Source of the DNA: Eubacterium_Q sp002368685
GTDB taxonomy: Bacteria > Bacillota > Clostridia > Lachnospirales > Lachnospiraceae
Assembly: GCA_946609985.1 (NCBI GenBank)
Contig: CAMOCB010000008.1
Location: forward strand, 8,818-72,817
Direction: 5' to 3'
Length of the DNA stretch: 64,000 nucleotides
The translations under genes were made by a program, and so were the position numbers. The notes beneath the pieces were generated by a model that saw only the letters and a program-made list of their open reading frames with translations, was not told the DNA's origin and did not search any database. Of this stretch, positions 52,716 through 61,118 are shown in pieces; position 1 is the first letter of the stretch; each line of letters starts with the position of its first letter.

Positions 52716-53456
52716 ATGCCAAGAACGGCAAGAAAACAAGGAAAAACGGGATTCTATCATATTATTACTAGGGGAAATGCTAAACAAATACTATTTGAAG
52801 ATAACAAAGATTACAGCTTTTATATTTATTTGATTAGCAAATTTAGTAGAGAAATGGGCATAGCAATTAATGCTTATTGCCTTATGGACAATCATGTACA
52901 TTTATTAGTGTATGATCCAGTGTTTAACATTTCACAAATGATGAAAAAAATCGATGTAACATACGCGAAATATTATAATGAAAAGTATGAGAGAGTGGGA
53001 CATCTGTTTCAAGGGAGGTTTCTCAGTGAGGAAATTGATAATGAATCATATCTTTTGACAGCATTTAGATATATATTGCAAAATCCTGAAAAGGCTGGGG
53101 TGGCTATTGCATCTGAATATAAGTGGAGTAGTTACAGATATTATGATACAATTAACTCGTTTGTAGACACAAGTGTTTTCACCGCTTTAATAGGTGATTG
53201 GAAAAACTATACTACTTTTATTTCTTTACAAAATAGTGATAAATGTATGGAATTTGATACATTATCCAATGATGATGATTGGGCACTTACTGTTTTAAGG
53301 AATACAATTAGTGTTAGTAGTGGTACGGCTTTACAAAAATTAAGCAAACACGAAAGGGATAAATGTATTCGTAAGCTAAGAGATAAAGGACTTACAATTA
53401 CTCAAATTGCAAGATTTACAGGTTTAAATAGAAATACTGTTTCTCAGGCAAAATAA
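52716..53456 (+). CDS. REP-associated tyrosine transposase (RAYT, Y1/HUH family)
   Basis: A 246-residue IS200-like single-strand transposase. It opens MPRTARKQGKTGFYHIITRG and has the HUH metal motif NHVHLLVYD at about 67-75, the FQGRF segment, and the probable nucleophile Tyr in AFRYILQNP. A C-terminal helix-turn-helix (about 215-246, GLTITQIARFTGLNRNTV) is present. RAYTs are domesticated transposases tied to palindromic repeats, which they process. Here stem-loop units lie on both sides at close range, fitting that role. AAGGAGGGGG precedes the ATG. Codon use is more AT-rich than the flanking genes. Confidence 0.88.
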   Translation: MPRTARKQGKTGFYHIITRGNAKQILFEDNKDYSFYIYLISKFSREMGIAINAYCLMDNHVHLLVYDPVFNISQMMKKIDVTYAKYYNEKYERVGHLFQGRFLSEEIDNESYLLTAFRYILQNPEKAGVAIASEYKWSSYRYYDTINSFVDTSVFTALIGDWKNYTTFISLQNSDKCMEFDTLSNDDDWALTVLRNTISVSSGTALQKLSKHERDKCIRKLRDKGLTITQIARFTGLNRNTVSQAK

Positions 53457-53458
53457 AA

Positions 53459-53551
53459 TATGCAAATAGGGACGGTTCTTATTTGCATATAGGCAAAAGA
53501 GAAACGTCCCCATTTGCATATGTGCAAAAGAGAACCGTCCCTATTTGCATA
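53459..53551. repeat. Three 31-nt stem-loop repeats after the RAYT gene
   Basis: A direct unit at 53459-53489, with perfectly paired arms tatgcaaata/tatttgcata around gggacggttct, then two inverted units at 53490-53520 and 53521-53551, with no gaps. Confidence 0.88.
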
Positions 53552-53571
53552 GTACTAATAAGGAGAAGATG

Positions 53572-54633
53572 ATGGTAGATTATACAGAGATACTTACAAA
53601 TGTTGATGTGGATGCAGTGCTTATAACGGATCCATATAATTTAAGGTACTATACTGGCTTCCGTGGTGGAGAGGGCGTGGCGCTTATTTCGAAGGGTTCA
53701 AAGATACTCATAACTGACTCGAGGTACACAGAAGCTGCTGGAAAGGAATGCTATGAAGGCTTTATGGTAAGACAGTTTGGAAATGGTATCTCCACGATAA
53801 GTATCATCAAAGAGTACATTTCTTCTGATGGTATAAATACTCTTGGCTTTGAGGATATGTCTATAAGCTATAGTGATTATCAGAAGTTTTCAGGTGGGCT
53901 TGGATGTGAAATGAAGCCTATAAAGGACGCACTCCTTATTCCAAGACAAATTAAGTCGCCTGAGGAGATAGAACTTCTCCGTGAGGCAGAGCATATCGGC
54001 GATATGGCATTTGACGATATTCTTAGTATATTAAAGCCTGGTATGACCGAGCTCGAGGTTGCAGCAGAGATAGAATACAGTATGAAAAGACATGGTGCAG
54101 AGGGACTTTCCTTTGATACGATTGCGGCGTCTGGGGTAAATTCTTCCATGCCTCATGCGATTCCTTCTGATAAGAAGCTAGAAAATGGCGATTTTCTTAC
54201 AATGGATTTTGGGTGCATTTATAAGGGGTATTGCTCTGATATGACCAGAACTGTTTGTATAGGTAAGGCTAGTGATGAGCAGAAGAAAGTTTATAACATA
54301 GTTTTATCTGCACAGCTTTCAGTGCTTGAAAATCTTAAACCTGGTATGATGTGTAAGGATGTAGATAGAATAGCAAGAGATTACATAAATGCTCAAGGGT
54401 ATGGTGATTACTTTGGTCATGGACTGGGGCATGGCGTTGGACTTTACATTCACGAGTCCCCAGCATTTAACACTCGCGATACTTCGATTGTTAAGCCGGG
54501 TATGATAGAAACAGATGAGCCGGGAATATATTTGCCAGGTAAATTTGGTGTTCGTATAGAAGATATGATTCTAATTACAAAAAATGGTTGTGAACCACTT
54601 GCAAGATCACCTAAAGAACTTATTGAACTCTAA
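53572..54633 (+). CDS. Aminopeptidase P-type (M24 family) Xaa-Pro peptidase
   Basis: M24-family metallopeptidase of 353 residues. The N-terminal creatinase-like domain starts YTEILTNVDVDAVLITDPYNLRYYTGF; the pita-bread domain has the metal ligands in TMDFGCIYKGYCSDMTRT (two Asp), GHGLGHGVGLYIHESP (His), and TDEPGIYLPG plus RIEDMILIT (Glu). Such enzymes release N-terminal residues before proline. I use ATG 53572, six bases after AGGAG; a TTG at 53545 would lie inside a repeat unit. It precedes rimP-nusA as a cytoplasmic housekeeping gene. Confidence 0.9.
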   Translation: MVDYTEILTNVDVDAVLITDPYNLRYYTGFRGGEGVALISKGSKILITDSRYTEAAGKECYEGFMVRQFGNGISTISIIKEYISSDGINTLGFEDMSISYSDYQKFSGGLGCEMKPIKDALLIPRQIKSPEEIELLREAEHIGDMAFDDILSILKPGMTELEVAAEIEYSMKRHGAEGLSFDTIAASGVNSSMPHAIPSDKKLENGDFLTMDFGCIYKGYCSDMTRTVCIGKASDEQKKVYNIVLSAQLSVLENLKPGMMCKDVDRIARDYINAQGYGDYFGHGLGHGVGLYIHESPAFNTRDTSIVKPGMIETDEPGIYLPGKFGVRIEDMILITKNGCEPLARSPKELIEL

Positions 54634-54635
54634 AA

Positions 54636-54733
54636 TGAGTAAATAGTGTCGTTTCTATTTTGCTCAAAAAGTGAGTAAATAAGAACCGTCCCTATTTGCA
54701 TATATGCAAAAGAGAACCGTCTCTATTTGCATA
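54636..54733. repeat. Three 31-nt stem-loop repeats after the peptidase gene
   Basis: Units at 54636-54666 (direct), 54672-54702 (inverted) and 54703-54733 (inverted). The middle unit is chimeric: left arm tgagtaaata, right arm tatttgcata, taken from two different arm types. Confidence 0.82.
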
Positions 54734-54811
54734 CTTTTAAGAATTATTTAAGGACATTTGGGAAGGAAATGTGATATATTGACGTTATAAAAGATTTAAG
54801 GAGTGAAGGTA

Positions 54812-55564
54812 ATGGCTATTCAACTAAAAAAGGATAATTCAAATGATGATGGGGCAGAGCGCATAACAGAAGAATTCGTTGAGGAGTATTCCAAGTTTAG
54901 AGGTGGAATCGGGGACGGAACCGTTGATATTGATAAGATAAATGATCTCCCTGCCTATACGGGTCCATCGGTTATACCTGGGGGAAGTACAGGTCTTAAT
55001 TCAGGAAAGAAGAAGAGAAATATCATTTCCCTTATTATTGTCGGAGCGATTCTGATTGCTGTAGCATTTTTCATTTATAAGGGTGCTATGTATATGACAA
55101 GTTCAAGTGGAAAAGATATTACTGATAAGCTGACTATGACTGAGGAAGAGCTTTCTAAGGATATGGGGGTAACCTTTGAGGAGAATGCGGACAAGGTAAG
55201 GTCTATATATCAGTATTCTAATGGTACTGTAACGGTTAAATCAGCCGAAGACCTAAATATTGTTTACATCAATGGTAAACAGGTGGGTATAAATACTACA
55301 AGTAGAAAATACAGATTTTATGATATAGGTATAAATGATCCTAACCAGACAGTACAGAAAAAAACCTCTTATAAGTATGAGAATTATACTACTGTACTAA
55401 GTGATGTGATAGGTGGTAATTCTGATGTGTATATTTACTATAATACCCAGAATAATGATTGCCTTTTCTTGATAATAAGTAAGAATACTAATAGAGTCGT
55501 TAATATGACTTATTATACTGATTGCGACAAAGTAATGGAAAATCTTAGCAGGATTGGTGAATAA
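54812..55564 (+). CDS. Hypothetical single-pass membrane protein
   Basis: Unrecognised protein of 250 residues. The first 60 are polar and acidic, a hydrophobic helix lies at about 70-88 (IISLIIVGAILIAVAFFIY), and the rest is probably extracytoplasmic. Start at ATG 54812, with AAGGAG eight bases upstream; an in-frame GTG at 54803 overlaps that site. It sits just before the rimP leader, but its relation to that operon is unknown. Confidence 0.55.
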   Translation: MAIQLKKDNSNDDGAERITEEFVEEYSKFRGGIGDGTVDIDKINDLPAYTGPSVIPGGSTGLNSGKKKRNIISLIIVGAILIAVAFFIYKGAMYMTSSSGKDITDKLTMTEEELSKDMGVTFEENADKVRSIYQYSNGTVTVKSAEDLNIVYINGKQVGINTTSRKYRFYDIGINDPNQTVQKKTSYKYENYTTVLSDVIGGNSDVYIYYNTQNNDCLFLIISKNTNRVVNMTYYTDCDKVMENLSRIGE

Positions 55565-55627
55565 AAAAAGCTTGCATTATGTTGACTAATCTGTTAATAT
55601 ACATGAGAACTTAATAAGAATTACTAG

Positions 55628-55660
55628 AGTGGGTTCGGGATACCGAATCCACTTTTGTTT
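55628..55660 (+). terminator. Leader terminator upstream of rimP
   Basis: The arm agtgggttcgg (55628-55638) pairs with ccgaatccact (55643-55653), one wobble, GATA loop, followed by TTTTGTTT. A G/C hairpin (ggggctcaggcccc) follows before the start codon. Attenuating leaders of rimP are known (rimP leader in Rfam); I cannot test the match here. Confidence 0.6.
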
Positions 55661-55710
55661 ATGCCATGGGGCTCAGGCCCCTGCTTTCCAGATGAAATGG
55701 AGGATGAAAA

Positions 55711-56184
55711 TTGAAAAAGGTTGAAATTGAAGAGAGGACAGAGGCTCTAGTGCTTCCGATAATAGAATCGGCGGGGCTTGAACTATGGGATGTCGAGTAT
55801 GTAAAGGAAGGCTCCGATTATTATCTCCGAGTTTACATCGATAAATCGGGTGGAGTTAATATTGATGATTGTGTCCTAGTTACAAGAGCTCTTAATGAGA
55901 AGCTGGACTCGGATGACTTTATCGAGGATGCTTACATACTTGAGGTTAGTTCTCCGGGACTTACTCGTAAGCTTAAGAAAGATAAAGAGTTCGATAAGAG
56001 CATAGGTAAGCTGATACGAGTTAAGCTCTATAAGGCTGAAGAGGGTTCCAAGGAACATGTTGGACGACTTAAGAGCTTCGCTCCAGATAAGCTAACTATA
56101 GAAGTAGATGGAGATGACATTTCGCTTAGTCGTGACAACATATCATGTGTCAGACTTGAATATGAAGAAGCAGAAGAACAGTAA
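55711..56184 (+). CDS. rimP: Ribosome maturation factor RimP
   Basis: RimP, 157 residues, needed for 30S assembly. Sequence features are VLPIIESAGLELWDVEYVKEGSDYYLRVYIDK, DDCVLVTRALNEKLD and EVSSPGLTRKLKKDKEF, covering the N-terminal alpha-beta and C-terminal Sm-like domains. Start TTG 55711 follows TGGAGG. It heads the rimP-nusA-ylxR-infB-rbfA operon. Confidence 0.95.
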   Translation: MKKVEIEERTEALVLPIIESAGLELWDVEYVKEGSDYYLRVYIDKSGGVNIDDCVLVTRALNEKLDSDDFIEDAYILEVSSPGLTRKLKKDKEFDKSIGKLIRVKLYKAEEGSKEHVGRLKSFAPDKLTIEVDGDDISLSRDNISCVRLEYEEAEEQ

Positions 56185-56255
56185 CCAGGTATTAATATAA
56201 TTATTAGTACAATATATAAATATTCACAAAGGAAGATATATTAAAGGAGGATATG

Positions 56256-57461
56256 ATGACAGATATAATTGCAGCATTAAATATGCTAGAGGAGGAGAAG
56301 AATATTAGCAAGGAAATGATGATAGATTCTATAGAGAAGGCTATCATTTCTGCTTGCGAGAGAGATTTTGGAAAGGATGCAGTTAAGGTGCATATGGATC
56401 CTGAGACAGGAGAAATCACTGTAACAGCTCCAAAGCAGGTTGTTGATGAGATAAATGATCCTAATACAGATATTCTCATTGATGAGGCAAAGCACATCGA
56501 CCCTGACTGTGAAATCAATGATTTCGTTGAGTGTGAGATCAAGACAATCGATTTTGGTCGTATAGCTGCTCAGAAGGCTAGAGGAATTATTCTTCAGAAT
56601 ATCAAGGAGAATGAGAGAAAGGCTGTATATGACTACTTCAAAGATAAGGAAAGAACAATTATCACTGGTGTAGTTCAGAGAAAGGTTGGCTACAATCTCA
56701 GCGTAAATCTTGATAACAAAACAGATACTATTCTGTCATCAAGAGAAATGATTCCAGGAGAGAAGTACAATCCTGGAGATAGAATCAAGCTTTACATCGT
56801 TGGTGTAAAGGAAAATGAGAAGAGTGGTTTCAGAATCATTACTTCCAGAACACATCCTGAATTTGTTAAGAAGCTCTTCGAGAGAGAGGTTGCTGAAATC
56901 GCTGATGGCACAGTTGAGATCATGAGTATTTCTCGTGAGCCTGGTTCACGTTCTAAGCTTGCTGTTTGGTCAAATGATCCAGACGTTGATGCAGTTGGAG
57001 CATGTGTAGGTCTTAACAGTGTTCGTATCAATAATGTAGTTGATGATCTGGGTGGTGAGAAGATAGACGTTATTGAGTGGGATGAGGATCCAGCAATCTT
57101 CATCGAGAATGCACTTCGTCCATCACCAGTTATTTCCGTTGATGTTGATGAAGAAGAAGGAATAGCAAGAGTTGTTGTTCCGGATGAGAAGCTGTCCCTT
57201 GCAATTGGTAAGGAAGGACAGAACGCTCGTCTTGCTGCCAGACTTACAGATTACAAGATCGATATCAAGAGTGAGAGTCAGGCTGCTCAGGATGAGTATA
57301 ATGATGAAGGATATAGTGAAGAAGAGTATGAAGAGGAAGAAGGTGCATTTACAGAGGAAGAAGTAAATGCAGCTATCGAAGAACTTGAAAATGAAGAGTC
57401 AGAAGTTGATGAGGTTACTGAAGAGTCAGAGGGGACTGAAACAGGAGAAGACGCAGAATAA
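56256..57461 (+). CDS. nusA: Transcription termination/antitermination factor NusA
   Basis: NusA, 401 residues, binds RNA polymerase and RNA. The N-terminal domain includes ISKEMMIDSIEKAIISACERDFG; an S1 domain follows (about 135-200, with ITGVVQRKVGYNLSV); two KH domains contain RSKLAVWSNDPDVDAVGACVG and the second KH-type LAIGKEGQNARLAARL. The last 60 residues are acidic. I take ATG 56256, five bases after AAAGGAGG, rather than the ATG just before. No extra C-terminal repeats are present, as usual for Firmicutes. Confidence 0.95.
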   Translation: MTDIIAALNMLEEEKNISKEMMIDSIEKAIISACERDFGKDAVKVHMDPETGEITVTAPKQVVDEINDPNTDILIDEAKHIDPDCEINDFVECEIKTIDFGRIAAQKARGIILQNIKENERKAVYDYFKDKERTIITGVVQRKVGYNLSVNLDNKTDTILSSREMIPGEKYNPGDRIKLYIVGVKENEKSGFRIITSRTHPEFVKKLFEREVAEIADGTVEIMSISREPGSRSKLAVWSNDPDVDAVGACVGLNSVRINNVVDDLGGEKIDVIEWDEDPAIFIENALRPSPVISVDVDEEEGIARVVVPDEKLSLAIGKEGQNARLAARLTDYKIDIKSESQAAQDEYNDEGYSEEEYEEEEGAFTEEEVNAAIEELENEESEVDEVTEESEGTETGEDAE

Positions 57462-57482
57462 TTAAACGAAAGAAGTGCGAGT

Positions 57483-58046
57483 GTGAGTACAAAGAAGAAG
57501 AATGTAGGGCGTAAGCCTATGCGTAAATGTGTATGCTGCGAAGCGGAGAAGCCAAAGGGCGATATGATACGTATTGTTCTGTCCGGACGTAACACTTCTG
57601 TTGAAGGTGTTGTTAAGGATGACACCGGTAAACAGCATGGCAGAGGCGCATATATATGCAGAAATGACAAATGTATAAATAAGGCATTTGCGGATGGTCT
57701 CATAGATGAAACGGTGAGAGACATTTGCAGGCAAGAGATGGAAAAGGGCAAGCTCCAGATGCTTTCGCTTGTTATGAAGTCAGGCAGACTGTCTGCTGGT
57801 GAGTATCAATGTGAGGAATCCATTAAAAAGGGTGCCAGCTATTTCGTAATCATTGCAGAGGATGCCTCAGATAACACTCGTAAGAAATTCGTGGACAAAT
57901 GTGAATATCGGGACATTCCATATAGGGTATTTGGTAAGAAAGAGGAACTCGGACGCCTCATAGGTAAGGCAGAGAGATCGGTAGTCTCGATAGAAGATGA
58001 ACAGTTTGGAATTCAGTTTATTAGACGATTTGGAGGTAATGAATGA
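57483..58046 (+). CDS. YlxR (RnpM)-L7Ae fusion protein
   Basis: A 187-residue fusion. The N-terminal YlxR/DUF448 domain (about 1-88) has RKPMRKCVCCEAEKPKGDMIRIV and GRGAYICRNDKCINKAF; in Bacillus this protein modulates RNase P. The C-terminal half (about 90-187) is an L7Ae-like RNA-binding domain with AGEYQCEESIKKGASYFVIIAEDASDNT and YRVFGKKEELGRLIGK. Bacilli encode the two as adjacent genes ylxR and ylxQ; here they are one chain. GTG start at 57483 after GAAAG. Stop overlaps infB by four bases (ATGA). Confidence 0.88.
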   Translation: MSTKKKNVGRKPMRKCVCCEAEKPKGDMIRIVLSGRNTSVEGVVKDDTGKQHGRGAYICRNDKCINKAFADGLIDETVRDICRQEMEKGKLQMLSLVMKSGRLSAGEYQCEESIKKGASYFVIIAEDASDNTRKKFVDKCEYRDIPYRVFGKKEELGRLIGKAERSVVSIEDEQFGIQFIRRFGGNE

Positions 58047-60739
58047 AAATATTTAATTATGCAAAGGAATTAACTAAGGAAGCCGGAAGACAGGTTACCG
58101 CAAATGATATAATCAGAGTTCTTAGTAAGAAGAAGGATGGACTCAGAATGACATCTGAAATAGATGAAGAGCTCATGGAGTATGCTAAGATGATGATTAC
58201 AGGTAAGGTTCCACCAAAGCCTGTAAAGAAGGCAGAGCCAAAGCCTGCTCCTGCTCATAAAACACCTAGAAAGCCTAGAACAACAGATGGTCCTAGAGCT
58301 TACGAAGGTCCTAGAAGAGGTGAGGGTCCAAAGGCCAGACCTACAGGCAAGAAGGTGGTTAAGCCTGCTGAAGAAGAGAAGAAGGTAGTAAAGCCGGCTA
58401 CTAAGTCTGCTGAAGCTGAAGCAGCAAAAGAGGCAGAGGTTAAAGCTGCAGAAGTAAAGGCTGCTGAGACAGAGGTTAAAACAGAAGCTAAGGTAGAAGA
58501 GACTAAACCAGCTGAGAAGAAGCCAGCTACTAAGACTACCAAGGCTAAGGATGAAGAAAAGCCTGTTGCAACTGAGAATAAGGAGCAAAAGGAAACAAAG
58601 ACTACTAAGCCTGCCAGAGAAATCAAGACTCCTAGAGTTTCTAAGGAAGAGAAGGAAGCAAAGGCTGCTAAGACTACAAAGTCGGCAAAGGGAACAAGAA
58701 CTTCAGATAAGACTTCTGAGGATAAGGCTCCATCAACTAGAAGACCTTCACGCCCAGCTAAGATAGAGACTGCCCCAGCACCGGAAGAGAATCAGAAGAG
58801 ATCATCAGGTAGAAAGGGCGACAAGTCTAAGGATAAGGAAAAGGAAGCTCGTAGAGAGAATAAAGAGTCACGTAACAGACGTGAGGAGAAGAGATCTAAG
58901 AAGAACGACTTCAGAGACATGGATGACATGACTCAGGAGAGAAAGAAGAAGCCTAAGAAGCAGGAGAAGAAGGAAGAGGAAACTATCAAGACAGTTACAC
59001 TTCCTGAGGTAATGACTCTTAGTGAGTTCGCTGCTAAGATCAAGCAGCCTGTAAATGCTCTTATCAAGAAGCTTTTCCTTGAAGGCAAGATGTATACAGT
59101 AAATACAGACCTTACTTACGAGGAGGCTGAACTGATTGCGCTTGAGTATAATATTATTTGTGAGCAGGAAGTTAAGGTTGATATCGTAGAAGAGGCCCTT
59201 AAGGATATAGAAGATCCAGAGGATTCACTGGTTGAGAGACCTCCAGTTGTCTGTGTTATGGGTCACGTAGATCATGGTAAAACATCACTGCTTGACGCTA
59301 TTCGTAAGACAAGCGTTACAGAAGGCGAGGCTGGTGGTATCACACAGCATATCGGTGCTTACACTGTTAAGGTAAATGGCAAGAAGATAACCTTCCTTGA
59401 TACACCGGGACATGAGGCATTTACAGCAATGAGGCTTCGTGGAGCTATGGCTACAGATATAGCTATCCTTGTAGTTGCTGCTGATGACGGTGTTATGCCA
59501 CAGACAGTAGAAGCTATTAACCATGCTAAGGCAGCAGGTGTTGAAATAATCGTTGCGGTTAACAAGATAGATAAGCCAAGCGCAAATATTGAGAGAGTTA
59601 AGCAGGAGCTTGTAGAGTACGGCCTTATAGCTGAGGACTGGGGCGGAAGCACAGTCTTTGCACCTGTTTCAGCAAAGAGCCACGAAGGTATCGACAACCT
59701 TCTGGAAATGATCCTTCTTACAAGTGATATCCTTGAGCTTAAGGCTAATCCAAAGCGTAAGGCTCGTGGTATAGTAATTGAGGCTAAGCTGGATAAGGGA
59801 CGTGGTGCTGTTGCAACACTTCTGGTTCAGAAGGGTACTCTTAAGGTAGGAGACTTTATCGCAATCGGTGAGTCTCACGGACGTGTAAGAGCTATGACAG
59901 ATGATAAGCAGAGAAGTCTGAAGGAAGCTACTCCTTCTATGCCGGTTGAGGTTATTGGTCTTTCAACCGTACCTAACACTGGTGAGATATTCATTGCTAC
60001 AGACACTGAGAAGGAAGCAAGAAATATCAGTGATGCATTTATCACAAGAGGTAAGGAGAACCTTATCGCAGAGACTAAGGCTAAGATGTCACTGGATGAT
60101 ATCTTCAGTCAGATGCAGGAAGGAACTCTTAAGGAGCTTAACATCATCATCAAGGCTGATGTACAGGGTTCTGTAGAGGCTCTAAAACAGAGTCTTCTCA
60201 AGCTTTCAAATGATGAGATCGTTATTAAATGTATCCATTCCGGAGTTGGTGCAATCAATGAGTCTGACGTTACACTTGCAGGTGCATCAGATGCCATTAT
60301 CATTGGATTTAATGTTCGTCCAGAGCCAATGGCAAAGCAGCTGGCTGACTCAGAAAAGGTTGACATAAGACTTTATAAGGTTATTTACAATGCTATCGAT
60401 GATATCGAATCAGCAATGAAGGGAATGCTTGATCCTATCTATGAAGAGAAGATTATCGGACACGCTGTAATCCGTCAGACCTTCAAGGCTTCAGGAGTTG
60501 GTACTATCGCAGGTACATTTGTTGAGGATGGAGCAGTAGAGAGAAATGCATCCGCAAGAATTACTAGAGATGGTGAGCAGATCTGGGATGGTAAGATCGC
60601 TTCTCTTAAGAGATTCAATGATGATGCTAAGGAAGTTAAGGCTGGCTTCGAATGTGGTATCGTTTTCGAAGACTTTAACGATGTTAGAGAAAATGATACA
60701 ATAGAAGTCTACAAAATGGTTGAGGTGCCTAGAGACTAA
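58043..60739 (+). CDS. infB: Translation initiation factor IF-2
   Basis: IF-2, 898 residues, GTPase delivering initiator tRNA. A long, low-complexity Lys/Ala/Glu/Thr-rich N-terminal region (about 55-320) follows a short IF2_N domain; a second IF2_N-like block precedes the G domain. GTPase motifs are GHVDHGKTSLLD, TQHIGAY, DTPGHEAF, NKID and SAK. Domains II-IV follow to the end, with FECGIVFEDFNDV near the C-terminus. The start overlaps the upstream stop. Confidence 0.97.
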   Translation: MKIFNYAKELTKEAGRQVTANDIIRVLSKKKDGLRMTSEIDEELMEYAKMMITGKVPPKPVKKAEPKPAPAHKTPRKPRTTDGPRAYEGPRRGEGPKARPTGKKVVKPAEEEKKVVKPATKSAEAEAAKEAEVKAAEVKAAETEVKTEAKVEETKPAEKKPATKTTKAKDEEKPVATENKEQKETKTTKPAREIKTPRVSKEEKEAKAAKTTKSAKGTRTSDKTSEDKAPSTRRPSRPAKIETAPAPEENQKRSSGRKGDKSKDKEKEARRENKESRNRREEKRSKKNDFRDMDDMTQERKKKPKKQEKKEEETIKTVTLPEVMTLSEFAAKIKQPVNALIKKLFLEGKMYTVNTDLTYEEAELIALEYNIICEQEVKVDIVEEALKDIEDPEDSLVERPPVVCVMGHVDHGKTSLLDAIRKTSVTEGEAGGITQHIGAYTVKVNGKKITFLDTPGHEAFTAMRLRGAMATDIAILVVAADDGVMPQTVEAINHAKAAGVEIIVAVNKIDKPSANIERVKQELVEYGLIAEDWGGSTVFAPVSAKSHEGIDNLLEMILLTSDILELKANPKRKARGIVIEAKLDKGRGAVATLLVQKGTLKVGDFIAIGESHGRVRAMTDDKQRSLKEATPSMPVEVIGLSTVPNTGEIFIATDTEKEARNISDAFITRGKENLIAETKAKMSLDDIFSQMQEGTLKELNIIIKADVQGSVEALKQSLLKLSNDEIVIKCIHSGVGAINESDVTLAGASDAIIIGFNVRPEPMAKQLADSEKVDIRLYKVIYNAIDDIESAMKGMLDPIYEEKIIGHAVIRQTFKASGVGTIAGTFVEDGAVERNASARITRDGEQIWDGKIASLKRFNDDAKEVKAGFECGIVFEDFNDVRENDTIEVYKMVEVPRD

Positions 60740-60740
60740 T

Positions 60741-61097
60741 ATGAGAGGTAATAAATCAAGAGGCGCACGCGTTAATAGCGATGTGCAAAGAGTTATAAGT
60801 CATATAATAGAATTTGAGCTTAAGGATCCAAGAGTAAGCTCTCTTGTATCAGTGGTCAAGTGTGACGTCACCAATGACTTAAAGGAGTGCAAATGCTATA
60901 TATCTGTACTTGGTTCAGAGGAGGATGGTGAGAATACCCTGAAGGGTCTTGTCAGTGCCAGTGGATTTATCCGCAAGCGTCTGGCAGAGTCACTTAATCT
61001 GAGATATACTCCTGTGATTGAATTTAAGCTTGATAAATCTATAGAATATGGCGTAATGATGTCTAAGAAGATAGATGACATTATATCTGGAGACTAG
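60741..61097 (+). CDS. rbfA: Ribosome-binding factor A
   Basis: RbfA, 118 residues, helps 16S 5' end maturation. The KH-like family pattern is seen in RVNSDVQRVISHIIEFELKDPRVSSLVSV, CDVTNDLKECKCYISVLG and LAESLNLRYTPVIEFKLD. Translation should start at ATG 60741, directly after the infB stop; an earlier in-frame start at 60720 overlaps infB and adds residues not seen in the family. Confidence 0.93.
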   Translation: MRGNKSRGARVNSDVQRVISHIIEFELKDPRVSSLVSVVKCDVTNDLKECKCYISVLGSEEDGENTLKGLVSASGFIRKRLAESLNLRYTPVIEFKLDKSIEYGVMMSKKIDDIISGD

Positions 61098-61118
61098 TGA
61101 TTCAGAAAGGATTTTTAA

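Noticed and set aside
53545..53571. Upstream TTG start for the aminopeptidase gene
   Set aside because: The TTG lies within a stem-loop unit and has no Shine-Dalgarno; ATG 53572 has AGGAG at the right distance.
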